DNA of 34,695 nucleotides from Bacteroides sp. 224. GTDB taxonomy: Bacteria; Bacteroidota; Bacteroidia; Bacteroidales; Bacteroidaceae. A program made the position numbers and the translations under genes. Below the pieces are notes generated by a model that was given only the letters and a program-made list of their open reading frames with translations, ran no database searches and was not told the origin of the DNA. The stretch's first letter is position 1. Each line of letters opens with the position of its first letter. Below are positions 1-8,748 of this stretch, one piece after another. Location of the stretch: contig NZ_QVMK01000033.1 in assembly GCF_010500995.1 (NCBI RefSeq), positions 1 through 34,695 of the forward strand, given 5' to 3'.

Positions 1-20
1 AATGAAAAAGGTCAACCTAG
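1..20. mobile_element. Possible end of an insertion sequence lying mostly left of the window
   Basis: Read on the minus strand, these bases give TAGGTTGACCTTTTTCATT, close to the presumed IS end at 34612-34630 (TAGGTTGACACCCTTTT). The orientation is that of an opposite-end inverted repeat. Only the resemblance is seen; no transposase is in view here, and the call is an inference. Confidence 0.25.
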
Positions 21-110
21 TTTATAACTAAGTATAAACCGAGGCAACCAATTCTATTAATAAGACTGAAAGTAGTCAACTAAAAACGTTAACATACAGT
101 TGAGAGTTTT

Positions 111-192
111 GCCAAGCCCGCGGCACAGCTGTGCCAAGCACGTGGCACAACTGTGCCACAAGCATGGCACTGTCGTGCCACGCGCTTGGCAC
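111..192. repeat. 22-bp-period array of GGCACA/TGTGCC palindromes
   Basis: GGCAC starts at 122, 144, 166 and 188, exactly 22 bp apart, and a partial unit (GCCAAGCCCGC at 111) is in register to the left. The first full unit contains the perfect palindrome GGCACAGCTGTGCC; the next units keep the GGCAC...GTGCC dyad with changes in the centre. The array ends 50 bp before the acetyltransferase gene and is much more GC-rich than its surroundings. It could be a protein-binding array or a transcribed set of hairpins; its role is unknown. Confidence 0.8.
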
Positions 193-241
193 AAAGTAGA
201 TCTCTTTACTTTTTCAATTTGAACCCCAAACTTAAGAGCCA

Positions 242-1267
242 ATGAATATCAAAGAGCAGGTAAAAGAACTGTGGCGAACATGTTTCAATGACAGCGAAGA
301 GTTTATGGATCTGTACTTTACGCACAGGTTCAACGATGATGTAAATGTTGTTATTGAAAAGGAAGGCAAAATAACTTCTGCCTTGCAAATGATTCCTTAC
401 CCCATGACTTTATGGGGAGACATTGTACAAACTTCTTATATTTCCGGTGCCTGCACATGTCCGGACTCCCGTGGAAAAGGTGCAATGAAAGAGTTGCTTT
501 CTTTATCTTTCCACCGAATGGTTCAAACTGGCGTATCGCTCAGCACGCTGATTCCTGCCGAGGCTTGGCTTTTTGAGTATTATGCCCGCATGGGCTATGC
601 TTCAATCTTCAGATATAGCCTCCGTAATTTAGATGCATCTAAGATGGTACTATCTCTTGGGGAGTATCAACTAAGCATTTCCGAAACTTATAATAAACAG
701 GTATTCGATTATTTTAATCAAAAGATGCAGGAGCGTTCTTGCTGCATTCAGCATACCGAAGCTGATTACAAAGTAATACTTGCCGATCTTATTCTTTCGG
801 GAGGTACTACGGTTACAGCTTATCAACAGGGTAAAGTTGTTGGAGTTGCTTTTGTTTTGCCGGAAGAAGGAGAAACTTTATTCGTTAAAGAGTTATTGGC
901 AGATAGTGCGGAAATAGAAAATCATTTGTTATATGAAGGTTGCCAAACCTATAAATGCAAGAAGATTTCTATAATAACTCCTGCTGCCGAAGAGGATGCT
1001 CCGCAACTGCTTTTAGGAATGGCTCGCATCATTCTTGCTAAAGACATCTTGCAAAGATACGCGGCAGCTTATCCGGATTTAGAAATGAATATCGAACTTG
1101 TAGACAACCAACTACCGGAGAATAGTGGATATTATCGTATAGCAAGTGGTAAATGTGTTTTCGATAAAGAAAAAGCTCCCGCAATTTATCATCAGATGAC
1201 TATTGGGGAGCTTACTAAGACTGTATTTGATAAGCTTAATGCTTATATGAGCCTGATGTTGGATTGA
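242..1267 (+). CDS. GNAT family N-acetyltransferase (Eis-like layout)
   Basis: The 341-residue protein has an N-terminal GNAT fold. The acetyl-CoA binding loop is seen as R77-G-K-G-A81 after a beta strand (TSYISGACTC), followed by a helix and the FEYYARMGY segment typical of GNAT motif B. GNAT enzymes move an acetyl group from acetyl-CoA to an amine; the substrate cannot be read from the sequence. The C-terminal half (about 150-341) is longer than a single GNAT domain and may be a second GNAT-like plus SCP2-like part as in Eis proteins, which is an inference. The gene stands alone, read away from the 22-bp palindromic array and convergent with proA. The ATG at 242 is the first in frame. Confidence 0.8.
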   Translation: MNIKEQVKELWRTCFNDSEEFMDLYFTHRFNDDVNVVIEKEGKITSALQMIPYPMTLWGDIVQTSYISGACTCPDSRGKGAMKELLSLSFHRMVQTGVSLSTLIPAEAWLFEYYARMGYASIFRYSLRNLDASKMVLSLGEYQLSISETYNKQVFDYFNQKMQERSCCIQHTEADYKVILADLILSGGTTVTAYQQGKVVGVAFVLPEEGETLFVKELLADSAEIENHLLYEGCQTYKCKKISIITPAAEEDAPQLLLGMARIILAKDILQRYAAAYPDLEMNIELVDNQLPENSGYYRIASGKCVFDKEKAPAIYHQMTIGELTKTVFDKLNAYMSLMLD

Positions 1268-1283
1268 AAGAAAAGAACATCCT

Positions 1284-2534
1284 CTATTTTCTTATTTGTC
1301 CATTCCCTTCAACAATCCATTTATAAGATGTAATTTCTTCCAGTGCCATAGGGCCTCTGGCATGTAACTTCTGTGTACTGATACCAATTTCGGCACCTAA
1401 CCCAAACTGCGCACCATCTGTAAAGGCTGTAGATACATTGACGTATACACAAGCAGCATCTATTGCACGAATAAATAAGTCTGCATTTGCTTCGTTTTCA
1501 GTAACAATACATTCGCTATGTTTAGAACTGTGGGTGGTGATGTGTTCCATAGCTTCTTTTTGTGAAGCCACAGTTTTTATGGACATGGTGTAGGATAAGA
1601 ATTCCGTACCATAGCTTTCTGCTGTAGCCTGTTTTAGTAAGTCAACAGGGTAATGCCCTTCCAGTGCTTCGAATGCCTGGGGATCTGCATAGATTATCAC
1701 CTCTTTATCCGGCAGTTCCTTGCAGAGAACAGGAAGATCGGATAAACGGCTGGCATGAACGATTAAGCAATCCAATGCATTGCATACGCTTACCCGGCGA
1801 GTTTTGGCATTGAAAACGATGGCGGCTCCTTTGGCAGTGTCGCCATATTCATCGAAATAGGTATGGCAAATACCTGCTCCTGTTTCAATAACAGGGATGG
1901 TAGCATTCTCACGTACAAAGTTAATCAGGTTACTGCTACCTCTGGGTATAATCAGATCGACATAACCTACTGCATGTAATAGTTTTCCGGTAGACTCTCT
2001 GTCGGGTGGTAGAAGAATCACTACATTCGGATTTATATTGAATCTCTTTAATACAGATTGTATCAAAGTAACAATGGCTGTGTTAGAGTCATAAGCATCG
2101 GTGCTACCCTTTAAGATACAGGCGTTTCCGCTCTTAAAGCAGAGAGAGAAAACATCAAAGCTGACATTAGGACGCGCCTCATATATAATACCAATTACTC
2201 CAAAAGGAACACTTACCTTTCTGAGTTTCATGCCATTAGGACGAGTTTCTTCCTTTAGAACTTTTCCAAGAGGAGAGGGCAGGGTTGCTACATTACGAAT
2301 ATCGGCAGCTATATCTTGCAAACGTTCTTCGGAAAGAAGTAAACGGTCGTACTTGGGATTCTCTTTGTCCATTCTTGCAAGATCTTTTTTGTTTTCTGTA
2401 AGAATAGCCGGAATATGACTAACGGTAGCATCTGCTAATGCATTTAGTACTTCATTGATTTGCTCATTGCTAATCAGGTTCAGCTCACGAGATGCAATGC
2501 GAGCGGCGTTGAATGTTTCTTTAAAGTAATCCAT
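1284..2534 (-). CDS. proA: Glutamate-5-semialdehyde dehydrogenase (gamma-glutamyl phosphate reductase)
   Basis: This cytosolic enzyme reduces gamma-glutamyl phosphate with NADPH to glutamate 5-semialdehyde, the second step of proline synthesis. The 416 residues match the usual ProA length. The catalytic cysteine is C251 in RRVSVCNALD, and the ProA signature around A-M-E-H-I-T-T-H-S-S-K-H-S-E is present near residues 330-345. It follows proB with a 4-base gap on the same strand, so the two are almost surely one transcript and make a kinase-reductase pair. No damage is seen. Confidence 0.97.
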   Translation of the reverse strand: MDYFKETFNAARIASRELNLISNEQINEVLNALADATVSHIPAILTENKKDLARMDKENPKYDRLLLSEERLQDIAADIRNVATLPSPLGKVLKEETRPNGMKLRKVSVPFGVIGIIYEARPNVSFDVFSLCFKSGNACILKGSTDAYDSNTAIVTLIQSVLKRFNINPNVVILLPPDRESTGKLLHAVGYVDLIIPRGSSNLINFVRENATIPVIETGAGICHTYFDEYGDTAKGAAIVFNAKTRRVSVCNALDCLIVHASRLSDLPVLCKELPDKEVIIYADPQAFEALEGHYPVDLLKQATAESYGTEFLSYTMSIKTVASQKEAMEHITTHSSKHSECIVTENEANADLFIRAIDAACVYVNVSTAFTDGAQFGLGAEIGISTQKLHARGPMALEEITSYKWIVEGNGQIRK

Positions 2535-2538
2535 AATT

Positions 2539-3621
2539 CTACTCTAAACAAAGATAATTATAATGTACGATAGCTTTTTTGCCATGTTTGCCTATTAAGG
2601 CTCTGGCTTGTTCGGAACTATAGCTGCTACGTCCCACACCTATTTGGCGTCCTGAAGCATCTATAATGCGAACGATATCATCTTTCTCAAATTCTCCTTC
2701 AATACGTGTAATGCCTATGGGGAGGATGCTGACAGCCCGATCGGAGTTCAGCACTTCCGTAGCGCAGTCGTTTATGTGTATTTCTCCTTTGGCGAATCCT
2801 TCGCTATGCGCAATCCATTTCTTGACGCTGGATACAGTTGTTTGAGCCGGAATAAAACGAGTGCATAGAGTTGTCTCCGGATGTTCAATCAGATCAATCA
2901 ATATATTCTCTTTCTTGCCATTCGCTATAATAACAGTGATGCCTTCATCAGCTACTTTACGAGCGATGTTGCTTTTGGTGGTCATTCCCCCCCGTCCCAA
3001 ACCCGAACGAGAAGGTTGTATATAAGAGGATAAATCTTTTCCTTGTTCTATCTCCCGAATAACGGAGGAAGAAGGATCGGAGGGAGGGCCATCATATATT
3101 CCGTCGATATTGCTTAATATAATGAGTGCTTGTGCATCCATCATAGCAGCGATCAGCCCTGACAGTTCATCATTGTCAGTAAACATCAGTTCGGTTACTG
3201 AAATCGTATCATTCTCGTTCACTATGGGAATGACTCCGTTTTCAAGCATAACCGTCATACAATTACGTTGATTCAAATAATGGCGGCGGGTACCAAAGTT
3301 CTCTTTGGTGGTTAATACCTGTCCAACAGGGATACCATGTTCGCGGAATAATTCGTAATATCGATTGATAAGTTTGGCTTGTCCTACAGCAGAAAAAAGT
3401 TGGCGTTGAAGTACGTTATCCAGTTTCTTGGATGTTTTTATTTCACTTCTACCGGAAGCTACTGCACCGGAAGATATCAGAATGATTTCTATACCGGATT
3501 TATAAAGCTCTGCCACCTGATCTGTTATGGCTGACATACGGGTAACATCTAACGTTCCATCTTGGCGCGCAAGTACGTTACTTCCTATCTTTATTGCAAC
3601 TCGTGTTAGCTTTTTCTTCAT
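2539..3621 (-). CDS. proB: Glutamate 5-kinase with C-terminal PUA domain
   Basis: ProB phosphorylates L-glutamate on the gamma carboxylate with ATP, the first and normally proline-inhibited step of proline synthesis. The 360-residue protein has an amino-acid-kinase domain starting with IKIGSNVLARQDG, the ILISSGAVASG segment, and VNENDTI. A PUA-like domain follows at about 275-355. A minus-strand -7 box TATCTTTG at 3642-3649 would start transcription about 14 bases before the ATG, fitting a short Bacteroides leader. It is the first gene of the proBA pair. Confidence 0.97.
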   Translation of the reverse strand: MKKKLTRVAIKIGSNVLARQDGTLDVTRMSAITDQVAELYKSGIEIILISSGAVASGRSEIKTSKKLDNVLQRQLFSAVGQAKLINRYYELFREHGIPVGQVLTTKENFGTRRHYLNQRNCMTVMLENGVIPIVNENDTISVTELMFTDNDELSGLIAAMMDAQALIILSNIDGIYDGPPSDPSSSVIREIEQGKDLSSYIQPSRSGLGRGGMTTKSNIARKVADEGITVIIANGKKENILIDLIEHPETTLCTRFIPAQTTVSSVKKWIAHSEGFAKGEIHINDCATEVLNSDRAVSILPIGITRIEGEFEKDDIVRIIDASGRQIGVGRSSYSSEQARALIGKHGKKAIVHYNYLCLE

Positions 3622-3641
3622 TTTGCTGACAATTTGAATTG

Positions 3642-3649
3642 CAAAGATA
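3642..3649 (-). promoter_or_regulatory. -7 box of the proBA promoter
   Basis: On the minus strand this reads TATCTTTG, a perfect TAnnTTTG. It lies 21-28 bases before the proB ATG. No good -33 box is visible. Confidence 0.6.
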
Positions 3650-3662
3650 GCGAATAATTGAG

Positions 3663-3733
3663 AATTAGGAATTAGGAATTAGGAATTAAGTGTAGTATAG
3701 TCACCCGAATTCCTAATTCCAAATTCCTAATTA
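3663..3733. repeat. Inverted tandem TAGGAATT-type repeats (hairpin)
   Basis: Tandem ATTAGGA-type units (3663-3688) face an inverted set (AATTCCTAATTCC..., 3708-3733) across about 19 bp, making a long AT-rich hairpin between the DUF2007-type gene and proB. The right arm runs into the stop codon of the DUF2007-type gene at 3731. It may act as a transcription end or RNA processing site, but the tandem arms are also typical of expanding simple repeats. Confidence 0.75.
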
Positions 3734-3958
3734 TTCCTTTTCTTGTTCGCGGTTTCTGATTACTTCCATAGCGGATTCATAATCATCCTGATTCACAAGC
3801 ACTGTTACTTCCTGACTAATATAGGGTGCAATTGTAGTCAAAAGACCATCTTTAAGTGCAGCCTGTATGCCATTACTTTCGAGTAAACCTTTGATTAATT
3901 CGGTTTCCCACGGAGAACCATTGAATACTTCTACTAAAGGGGCATCTTTTTCTTTCAT
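3731..3958 (-). CDS. DUF2007-type small protein (putative signal-transducing protein)
   Basis: The 75-residue protein fits the DUF2007 family: a VEVFNGSPWETELIKGLLESNGI start, then the TVLVNQDDYESAMEVI core. The fold resembles a small regulatory ferredoxin-like domain; the biological role is not established. It lies 74 bases after murI and before proB on the same strand. Its stop codon lies inside the inverted TAGGAATT repeat, so the last residues may have been shaped by the repeat. The family call rests on pattern and length only. Confidence 0.75.
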   Translation of the reverse strand: MKEKDAPLVEVFNGSPWETELIKGLLESNGIQAALKDGLLTTIAPYISQEVTVLVNQDDYESAMEVIRNREQEKE

Positions 3959-4032
3959 AATGGTAAGTTTTATGAAGTTAGGTTATATACAAATATAACA
4001 AAAAAATGCCATAAAGGTTGTATCTGCAATGA

Positions 4033-4878
4033 TTATTCAAGCGATATCCTTTGTACTTCTATATTCTCGTTCAGGAAGATAGAAGCAGACTCGCTGAACT
4101 TGTCTGCGGCTTCCGTAGTATAGAATAATCGTTTCCCTTCTTTGGTACACTTGGCATCCATTTCGGGGTGTCTATGAAAATAGTCTTTCAGGCTACGTGC
4201 CACATATTCTCCTTGGGCTACAATTGTTACCCCTTCAGGCACAAAGCGTTTTATCTTATGTAAGAGCAACGGATAATGTGTACATCCCAGAATAATGGTG
4301 TCAATTTCATGATCTTTATGCATCAGATTATCAATATGCTTCTGCACAAAGTAATCGGCTCCCAAACTTTGGGCTTCATTGTTTTCTACTAAAGCTACCC
4401 ACATAGGGCAAGCTTCGCCACTTACTTGAATATCAGGGTATAACTTATGAATTTCGAGCGGATAGGATTCCGATTTAATAGTTCCGGTAGTGCCTAACAC
4501 TCCAATATGCCTGCTTTGTGTAATGGCACCTATACTCTCTACTGTGGGGCGAATTACTCCTAATACTCTACGTGCCGGGTCAATATTGGGCAAATCATTC
4601 ATCTGTATGGTACGTAGTGCTTTAGCCGAAGCTGTATTACAAGCCAATATAACCAAATGACATCCCATCTCAAAAAGTTTATTCACAGCTTGCAGCGTAA
4701 ATTCATAAACAATTTCAAAAGAACGGGTGCCATAAGGAGCACGGGCATTATCTCCCAAATAAATATAGTCGTATTCAGGAAGTAACTCTTTAATTTTGCT
4801 GAGAATGGTTAATCCTCCATAACCGGAGTCGAACACTCCAATAGGACCAGGTGCCTGGGATAGATTTTCTTTTATCAT
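4033..4878 (-). CDS. murI: Glutamate racemase
   Basis: MurI interconverts L- and D-glutamate in the cytosol and supplies D-glutamate for peptidoglycan. The 281-residue protein shows both catalytic cysteines in context: C80 in LVILACNTASA and C199 in IILGCTHYPLL, with the substrate-binding GVFDSGYGG (D17, S18) near the N-terminus. In this group murI commonly follows bamA and ompH genes, as here. A hairpin repeat at 4904-4950 separates it from the upstream ompH gene, so it may have its own start or be reached by read-through. Confidence 0.97.
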   Translation of the reverse strand: MIKENLSQAPGPIGVFDSGYGGLTILSKIKELLPEYDYIYLGDNARAPYGTRSFEIVYEFTLQAVNKLFEMGCHLVILACNTASAKALRTIQMNDLPNIDPARRVLGVIRPTVESIGAITQSRHIGVLGTTGTIKSESYPLEIHKLYPDIQVSGEACPMWVALVENNEAQSLGADYFVQKHIDNLMHKDHEIDTIILGCTHYPLLLHKIKRFVPEGVTIVAQGEYVARSLKDYFHRHPEMDAKCTKEGKRLFYTTEAADKFSESASIFLNENIEVQRISLE

Positions 4879-4903
4879 TTGTCTTTTGCAGGTTGATAAA
4901 GAA

Positions 4904-4950
4904 AAACGCGGATAGAACGAATTGGCGCTCCATCCGCGTTATCCGCGTTT
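4904..4950. repeat. ACGCGGAT-type inverted repeat
   Basis: AAACGCGGAT (4904-4913) pairs with ATCCGCGTTT (4941-4950); another ATCCGCG at 4932 makes an alternative arm. The hairpin sits between murI and the ompH gene and is similar in layout to those at 12047-12110 and 19042-19113. It could be a terminator-like element or a dispersed palindromic repeat. Confidence 0.7.
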
Positions 4951-4967
4951 ATTATTAAAAGTATGTA

Positions 4968-5483
4968 TTACTTAATACCTAATTTAGTTTTAACAGCAGC
5001 TGTTACATCTGTACTTTGGCTATCGTTGATATAAGGTATAGATGTTCTTGCAATGTCAAAAATGTAAATATAGCTACCATCTTGACCTACAGCTTTGATT
5101 GCATTTTCTAACTTTTGATAGATAGGCATCATCAATTCGCTTTGTTTCTTTTCCATACTTTGTTGAGCATCTATCTGAAATTGCTCTTGTCTCTGCATCA
5201 TTTCCTGAAGTTCATTTTGTCTTCTTTCAGCAATGTTTGCCGGCAATGATTCTTCGGCCATAGCTTTCTGGAATTCCTGATATTTCTTTTGGAACTCTTC
5301 GTTAGTACGTTGAAGCTCATTTGTTAATTGTTTGTTTAAAGCTTGTAGATCTTCTTGTGCTTTTGTGAATTCGGGCATAGCCGTAATAACTTCTTGTGAA
5401 TTAACATGACCGAATTTAAGCGTTTGTGCAAATACACCCATCGGTAAGATAAGCATTAATGCAAGTGTGATTTTTTTCAACAT
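4968..5483 (-). CDS. OmpH/Skp-family periplasmic chaperone, second copy
   Basis: The 171-residue protein has a signal peptide (MLKKITLALMLILPMGVFAQ), a short beta part containing FGHVNSQEVI, and a long Gln/Glu/Lys-rich coiled coil at about 40-120, as in Skp. Skp trimers hold unfolded outer-membrane proteins in the periplasm and pass them to the BAM machine. It is a tandem paralogue of the next gene upstream on the transcript, 55 bases apart, downstream of bamA. Tandem OmpH genes are common in Bacteroidetes. Confidence 0.9.
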   Translation of the reverse strand: MLKKITLALMLILPMGVFAQTLKFGHVNSQEVITAMPEFTKAQEDLQALNKQLTNELQRTNEEFQKKYQEFQKAMAEESLPANIAERRQNELQEMMQRQEQFQIDAQQSMEKKQSELMMPIYQKLENAIKAVGQDGSYIYIFDIARTSIPYINDSQSTDVTAAVKTKLGIK

Positions 5484-5538
5484 AGTTCTTTATTTCTTAT
5501 TATTAGTGATTGTTTTTATTAGATGCAAATGTATGAAA

Positions 5539-6054
5539 TTAATTTGAATATCCTAATTTTGCTAATACTTCGTTGCTGATATCAATACGCGGAGAAGCGA
5601 AAATTACGCTCGATGCCGACGCTCTGTCTACAACAGCAGAGTATCCATTTTGCTCAGCTAATGCTTTAACTGCTTCGTATATAGCATTATTTATAGGAGT
5701 CAACAACTTTTCTCTCATCTTGTACAGTTCTCCTTCCGGGCCGAAGTAAGCGCGTTTTAGCTCATTAACTTCTTTCTCTTTAGTAATGATTGCGTCTTCT
5801 TTTTGCTTTCTTTGCGATTCGGACAAAGAAGACATTTTAGCCTGGTAATCTTTGTATAGCTCTTCTGCTGTTTTAGCAACAGCTTCTATTTCGCTTTGCC
5901 ACTTCTGAGCAGATGCATCCATTTGCTCGGAGGCTTGTTTATATGCCGGTATTGCTTCGAGAATGTATTCTGTGTCAATGAAAGCAAACTTTTGTGCTTG
6001 GGCAGCCATGCTTACGCCCAGCATCAGCATAATGAATAGAACAGATTTTCTCAT
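5539..6054 (-). CDS. OmpH/Skp-family periplasmic chaperone, first copy
   Basis: The protein is the same length as its neighbour (171 residues) with a signal peptide ending in MAAQAQ, the FAFIDTEYILEAIP motif, and a charged coiled coil at about 40-125. The C-terminal part (GYSAVVDRAS.SSVIFASP) matches the OmpH core better than the second copy does. It starts 24 bases after bamA, so it is almost certainly co-transcribed. The two copies have diverged clearly, which suggests separate clients or a mixed trimer, but that is inference. Confidence 0.92.
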   Translation of the reverse strand: MRKSVLFIMLMLGVSMAAQAQKFAFIDTEYILEAIPAYKQASEQMDASAQKWQSEIEAVAKTAEELYKDYQAKMSSLSESQRKQKEDAIITKEKEVNELKRAYFGPEGELYKMREKLLTPINNAIYEAVKALAEQNGYSAVVDRASASSVIFASPRIDISNEVLAKLGYSN

Positions 6055-6078
6055 AATGTTTAGTTTTTAGTGAAACAA

Positions 6079-8712
6079 TTAGAATTCCTGACCCAATACA
6101 AAGTGCCATTGTGAACCACTATATTGTTTAGAGCCATTTATCTTATCGAAACCATAAGCCCAGTCAATACCCATCATACCAATCATAGGTAAGAATATAC
6201 GAACACCAACACCGGCAGAGCGTTTCAGATCAAACGGATTGAATTTGCTTACATCATGCCATGCATTACCTGCTTCCAGGAAGGTAGACATATAGATACT
6301 TGTAGAAGGCTCAAGCATCAAAGGGTATCTCAATTCCAAACCTAAACGAGAGTATGCGTATCCGGCAGAATTACGAGTTGGAGTTAATGAACTGTTTTCG
6401 TAACCACGAAGGGCAATACTTTCAGTAGCATAACTTGAATAACCGGTCATACCATCTCCCCCCATATCGAATGTTTCGAATGGTGATTTCTTGTTTTTAT
6501 CATAGTGTCCAATCAAACCGTATTCTACACGAGTCATGATAACCGGAGTTTTCTTAGCGCCTGTCAATGCCATATAGGTTTTTGATTTGAATTTCCACTT
6601 GTGGTATTCTACCCATTTGTGCATTTTGTTAACATCATCCTGATTATTCAGGTCATATTTGCTATAATCTCTACCATCAAACAAAGAGTAAGGAGGTGTG
6701 AGTTGAGCAGACAAAGTAAATTCAGATCCTTGACGAGGGAATATTGGATTGTCTATAGAACTTCTTGATAAAGTAAGATTTAAACTGACGTTGTTACAGT
6801 TACCATCTGTTACCGGGAAGTATAACCACTCGCTCAAGATATATTTCTGATAAGAAAGCTCAGCTGAGAATGTAAAGAAGTCATCCGGCCATTTCAAACG
6901 TTTACCCCACATAACCGACAGACCGAACATCTTAACGGATTTATCCGGGTCGTAATAGTTCTCATAGTTATTATAACCATAGTTGTATGAACCATAACCG
7001 CCATAACCACTGTAATAGCTGTTGTAGTAGTTGTTCATATAAGAATCGTTGTAATAACGGCTACTAATATCTGTTTGCAGTGAGAAATAAGCCGATACAG
7101 AGAATGAATTCGGGCGTTTTCCACCAAACCAGGGATCAAAGAAAGAAATGCTATACTGTTGGTAGTAATCGGCATTGGTTTGACCACTGATGGTCAGTGT
7201 TTGTCCGTCTCCTTGTGGAAGAATACCTCTGTGGTTTTCTCCCGGGTGTAATAAGTTGGCTAAAGAGAAGTTTGTAAACTTCAAACTCAACTTACCAATC
7301 ACCCCGGTTTGTCCCCATCCGGCAGAGAACTCAATCTGGTCATTAGCCTTTGAAGCAAGGTCATAAGCAATATCTACAGTACCGTTTACTGGGTCTGGTT
7401 GAATGTCGGGGCTGATATTTTCCGGGTCGAAGTGTCCCATCTGCTGAATTTCACGCATGGAACGCATCAAGTCTTCTTTGCTGAATAATTCTCCGGGACG
7501 TGTACGAAGTTCGCGACGAACCACATTTTCATATAGACGATCATTACCATTGATCTTTACTCTATTGATGGTAGCTTGGCGACCTTCCACGATTCTCATT
7601 TCCAAATCAACAGAGTCGTTTTGGATATTCACTTCTACCGGGTCTAATTGATAGAACAGATAACCGTTGTTGTAGTAGAGGTTACCAATAGCATCATCAT
7701 CTGTAACAGTACGCTCTGTGAGTAGCTTTTGGTTATAAACATCGCCTTTCTTCATACGAAGTAGCTCGTTCAGGTCTTCGGAGTGATAGAGTGTATTACC
7801 AATCCAACTGATATTGCGGATGTAATATTTGTCACCTTCTTCAACCTCGATGTACACATCTACTGTTCTTTCGTCGAAGTTGCTTACACTGTCTGTTACA
7901 ATACGTGCATCACGATATCCTAATTCGTTATACTTGTCTATAATATGCTGTTTGTCGGCCAGATAGTTTTCGGGAACAAATTTCTTGGTACGGAACAGGT
8001 TCTTAAGCTTACCTTTCTCGTTTGTTTTCTTCATTACCCGTTTGATCTTCGAATCTTTCAAAGCCTCATTGCCGGCAATGGTTATAGAATGTACTTTTAC
8101 TTTTTCCTTTTTGTCTATATCAACATCCACAATTACTTGGTTTGCATCTTTAGGATCATCTTTTTGAAGAATGCTCACTTCTGCATTTTTAAATCCTTTT
8201 TCATCAAAGTATCTGTTGATAAGTAATTTAGCTCTGTCTATCATGTTAGGAGTGATTTGGCTTCCCTTCACCAAGCCTAACCGCATTTCCAGGTCTTCGC
8301 GTTCCGACTTCTTCACTCCACTGTATCGTATTTCCGATACCCTGGGGCGTTGAGCCAAAGATATTTTCAGATAGATTTTATTTTCTTCTATGCGTTCTGC
8401 TGTTATCTTTACATTAGAAAACAAACCATGTTTCCAATAACGCTGACAAGCCTGAGTGATTTCATCTCCGGGCACAGTAATTGTTTGACCAACAGATAAA
8501 CCGGACAAACCTATAAGCACATAATCTTCGTAGTTGCTTACGCCTTCTACTTCAATTCCGCCAATTTCATATTTCTTGGGCGTTCCCGAATACAAAATAA
8601 CCGGTTTAGATTGCTCATCATTCATCTTTACTGTCTCTTGAGCATAGGTCGGTATTGTAAAAAAGACCAAGCTGACGAACGCTGCGAATATGAGGGAAAT
8701 ACGATAATGCAT
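6079..8712 (-). CDS. bamA: Outer-membrane protein assembly factor BamA
   Basis: The 877-residue protein begins with a signal peptide (MHYRISLIFAAFVSLVFF...YAQ), has about five POTRA domains over residues 45-450, and a C-terminal 16-strand barrel ending in the typical terminal Phe (VLGQEF). BamA is the core of the machine that inserts beta-barrel proteins into the outer membrane. Neighbouring skp-like genes support the call. An unusual stretch at about 549-590 is extremely rich in Tyr, Asn, Gly and Ser (for example YYNSYYSGYGGYGSYNYGY) and would be an extracellular or periplasmic barrel loop. It is co-transcribed with uppS 36 bases upstream. Confidence 0.96.
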   Translation of the reverse strand: MHYRISLIFAAFVSLVFFTIPTYAQETVKMNDEQSKPVILYSGTPKKYEIGGIEVEGVSNYEDYVLIGLSGLSVGQTITVPGDEITQACQRYWKHGLFSNVKITAERIEENKIYLKISLAQRPRVSEIRYSGVKKSEREDLEMRLGLVKGSQITPNMIDRAKLLINRYFDEKGFKNAEVSILQKDDPKDANQVIVDVDIDKKEKVKVHSITIAGNEALKDSKIKRVMKKTNEKGKLKNLFRTKKFVPENYLADKQHIIDKYNELGYRDARIVTDSVSNFDERTVDVYIEVEEGDKYYIRNISWIGNTLYHSEDLNELLRMKKGDVYNQKLLTERTVTDDDAIGNLYYNNGYLFYQLDPVEVNIQNDSVDLEMRIVEGRQATINRVKINGNDRLYENVVRRELRTRPGELFSKEDLMRSMREIQQMGHFDPENISPDIQPDPVNGTVDIAYDLASKANDQIEFSAGWGQTGVIGKLSLKFTNFSLANLLHPGENHRGILPQGDGQTLTISGQTNADYYQQYSISFFDPWFGGKRPNSFSVSAYFSLQTDISSRYYNDSYMNNYYNSYYSGYGGYGSYNYGYNNYENYYDPDKSVKMFGLSVMWGKRLKWPDDFFTFSAELSYQKYILSEWLYFPVTDGNCNNVSLNLTLSRSSIDNPIFPRQGSEFTLSAQLTPPYSLFDGRDYSKYDLNNQDDVNKMHKWVEYHKWKFKSKTYMALTGAKKTPVIMTRVEYGLIGHYDKNKKSPFETFDMGGDGMTGYSSYATESIALRGYENSSLTPTRNSAGYAYSRLGLELRYPLMLEPSTSIYMSTFLEAGNAWHDVSKFNPFDLKRSAGVGVRIFLPMIGMMGIDWAYGFDKINGSKQYSGSQWHFVLGQEF

Positions 8713-8748
8713 TTATAATGTAAATTTGAGTTATATATTATTTCATTC

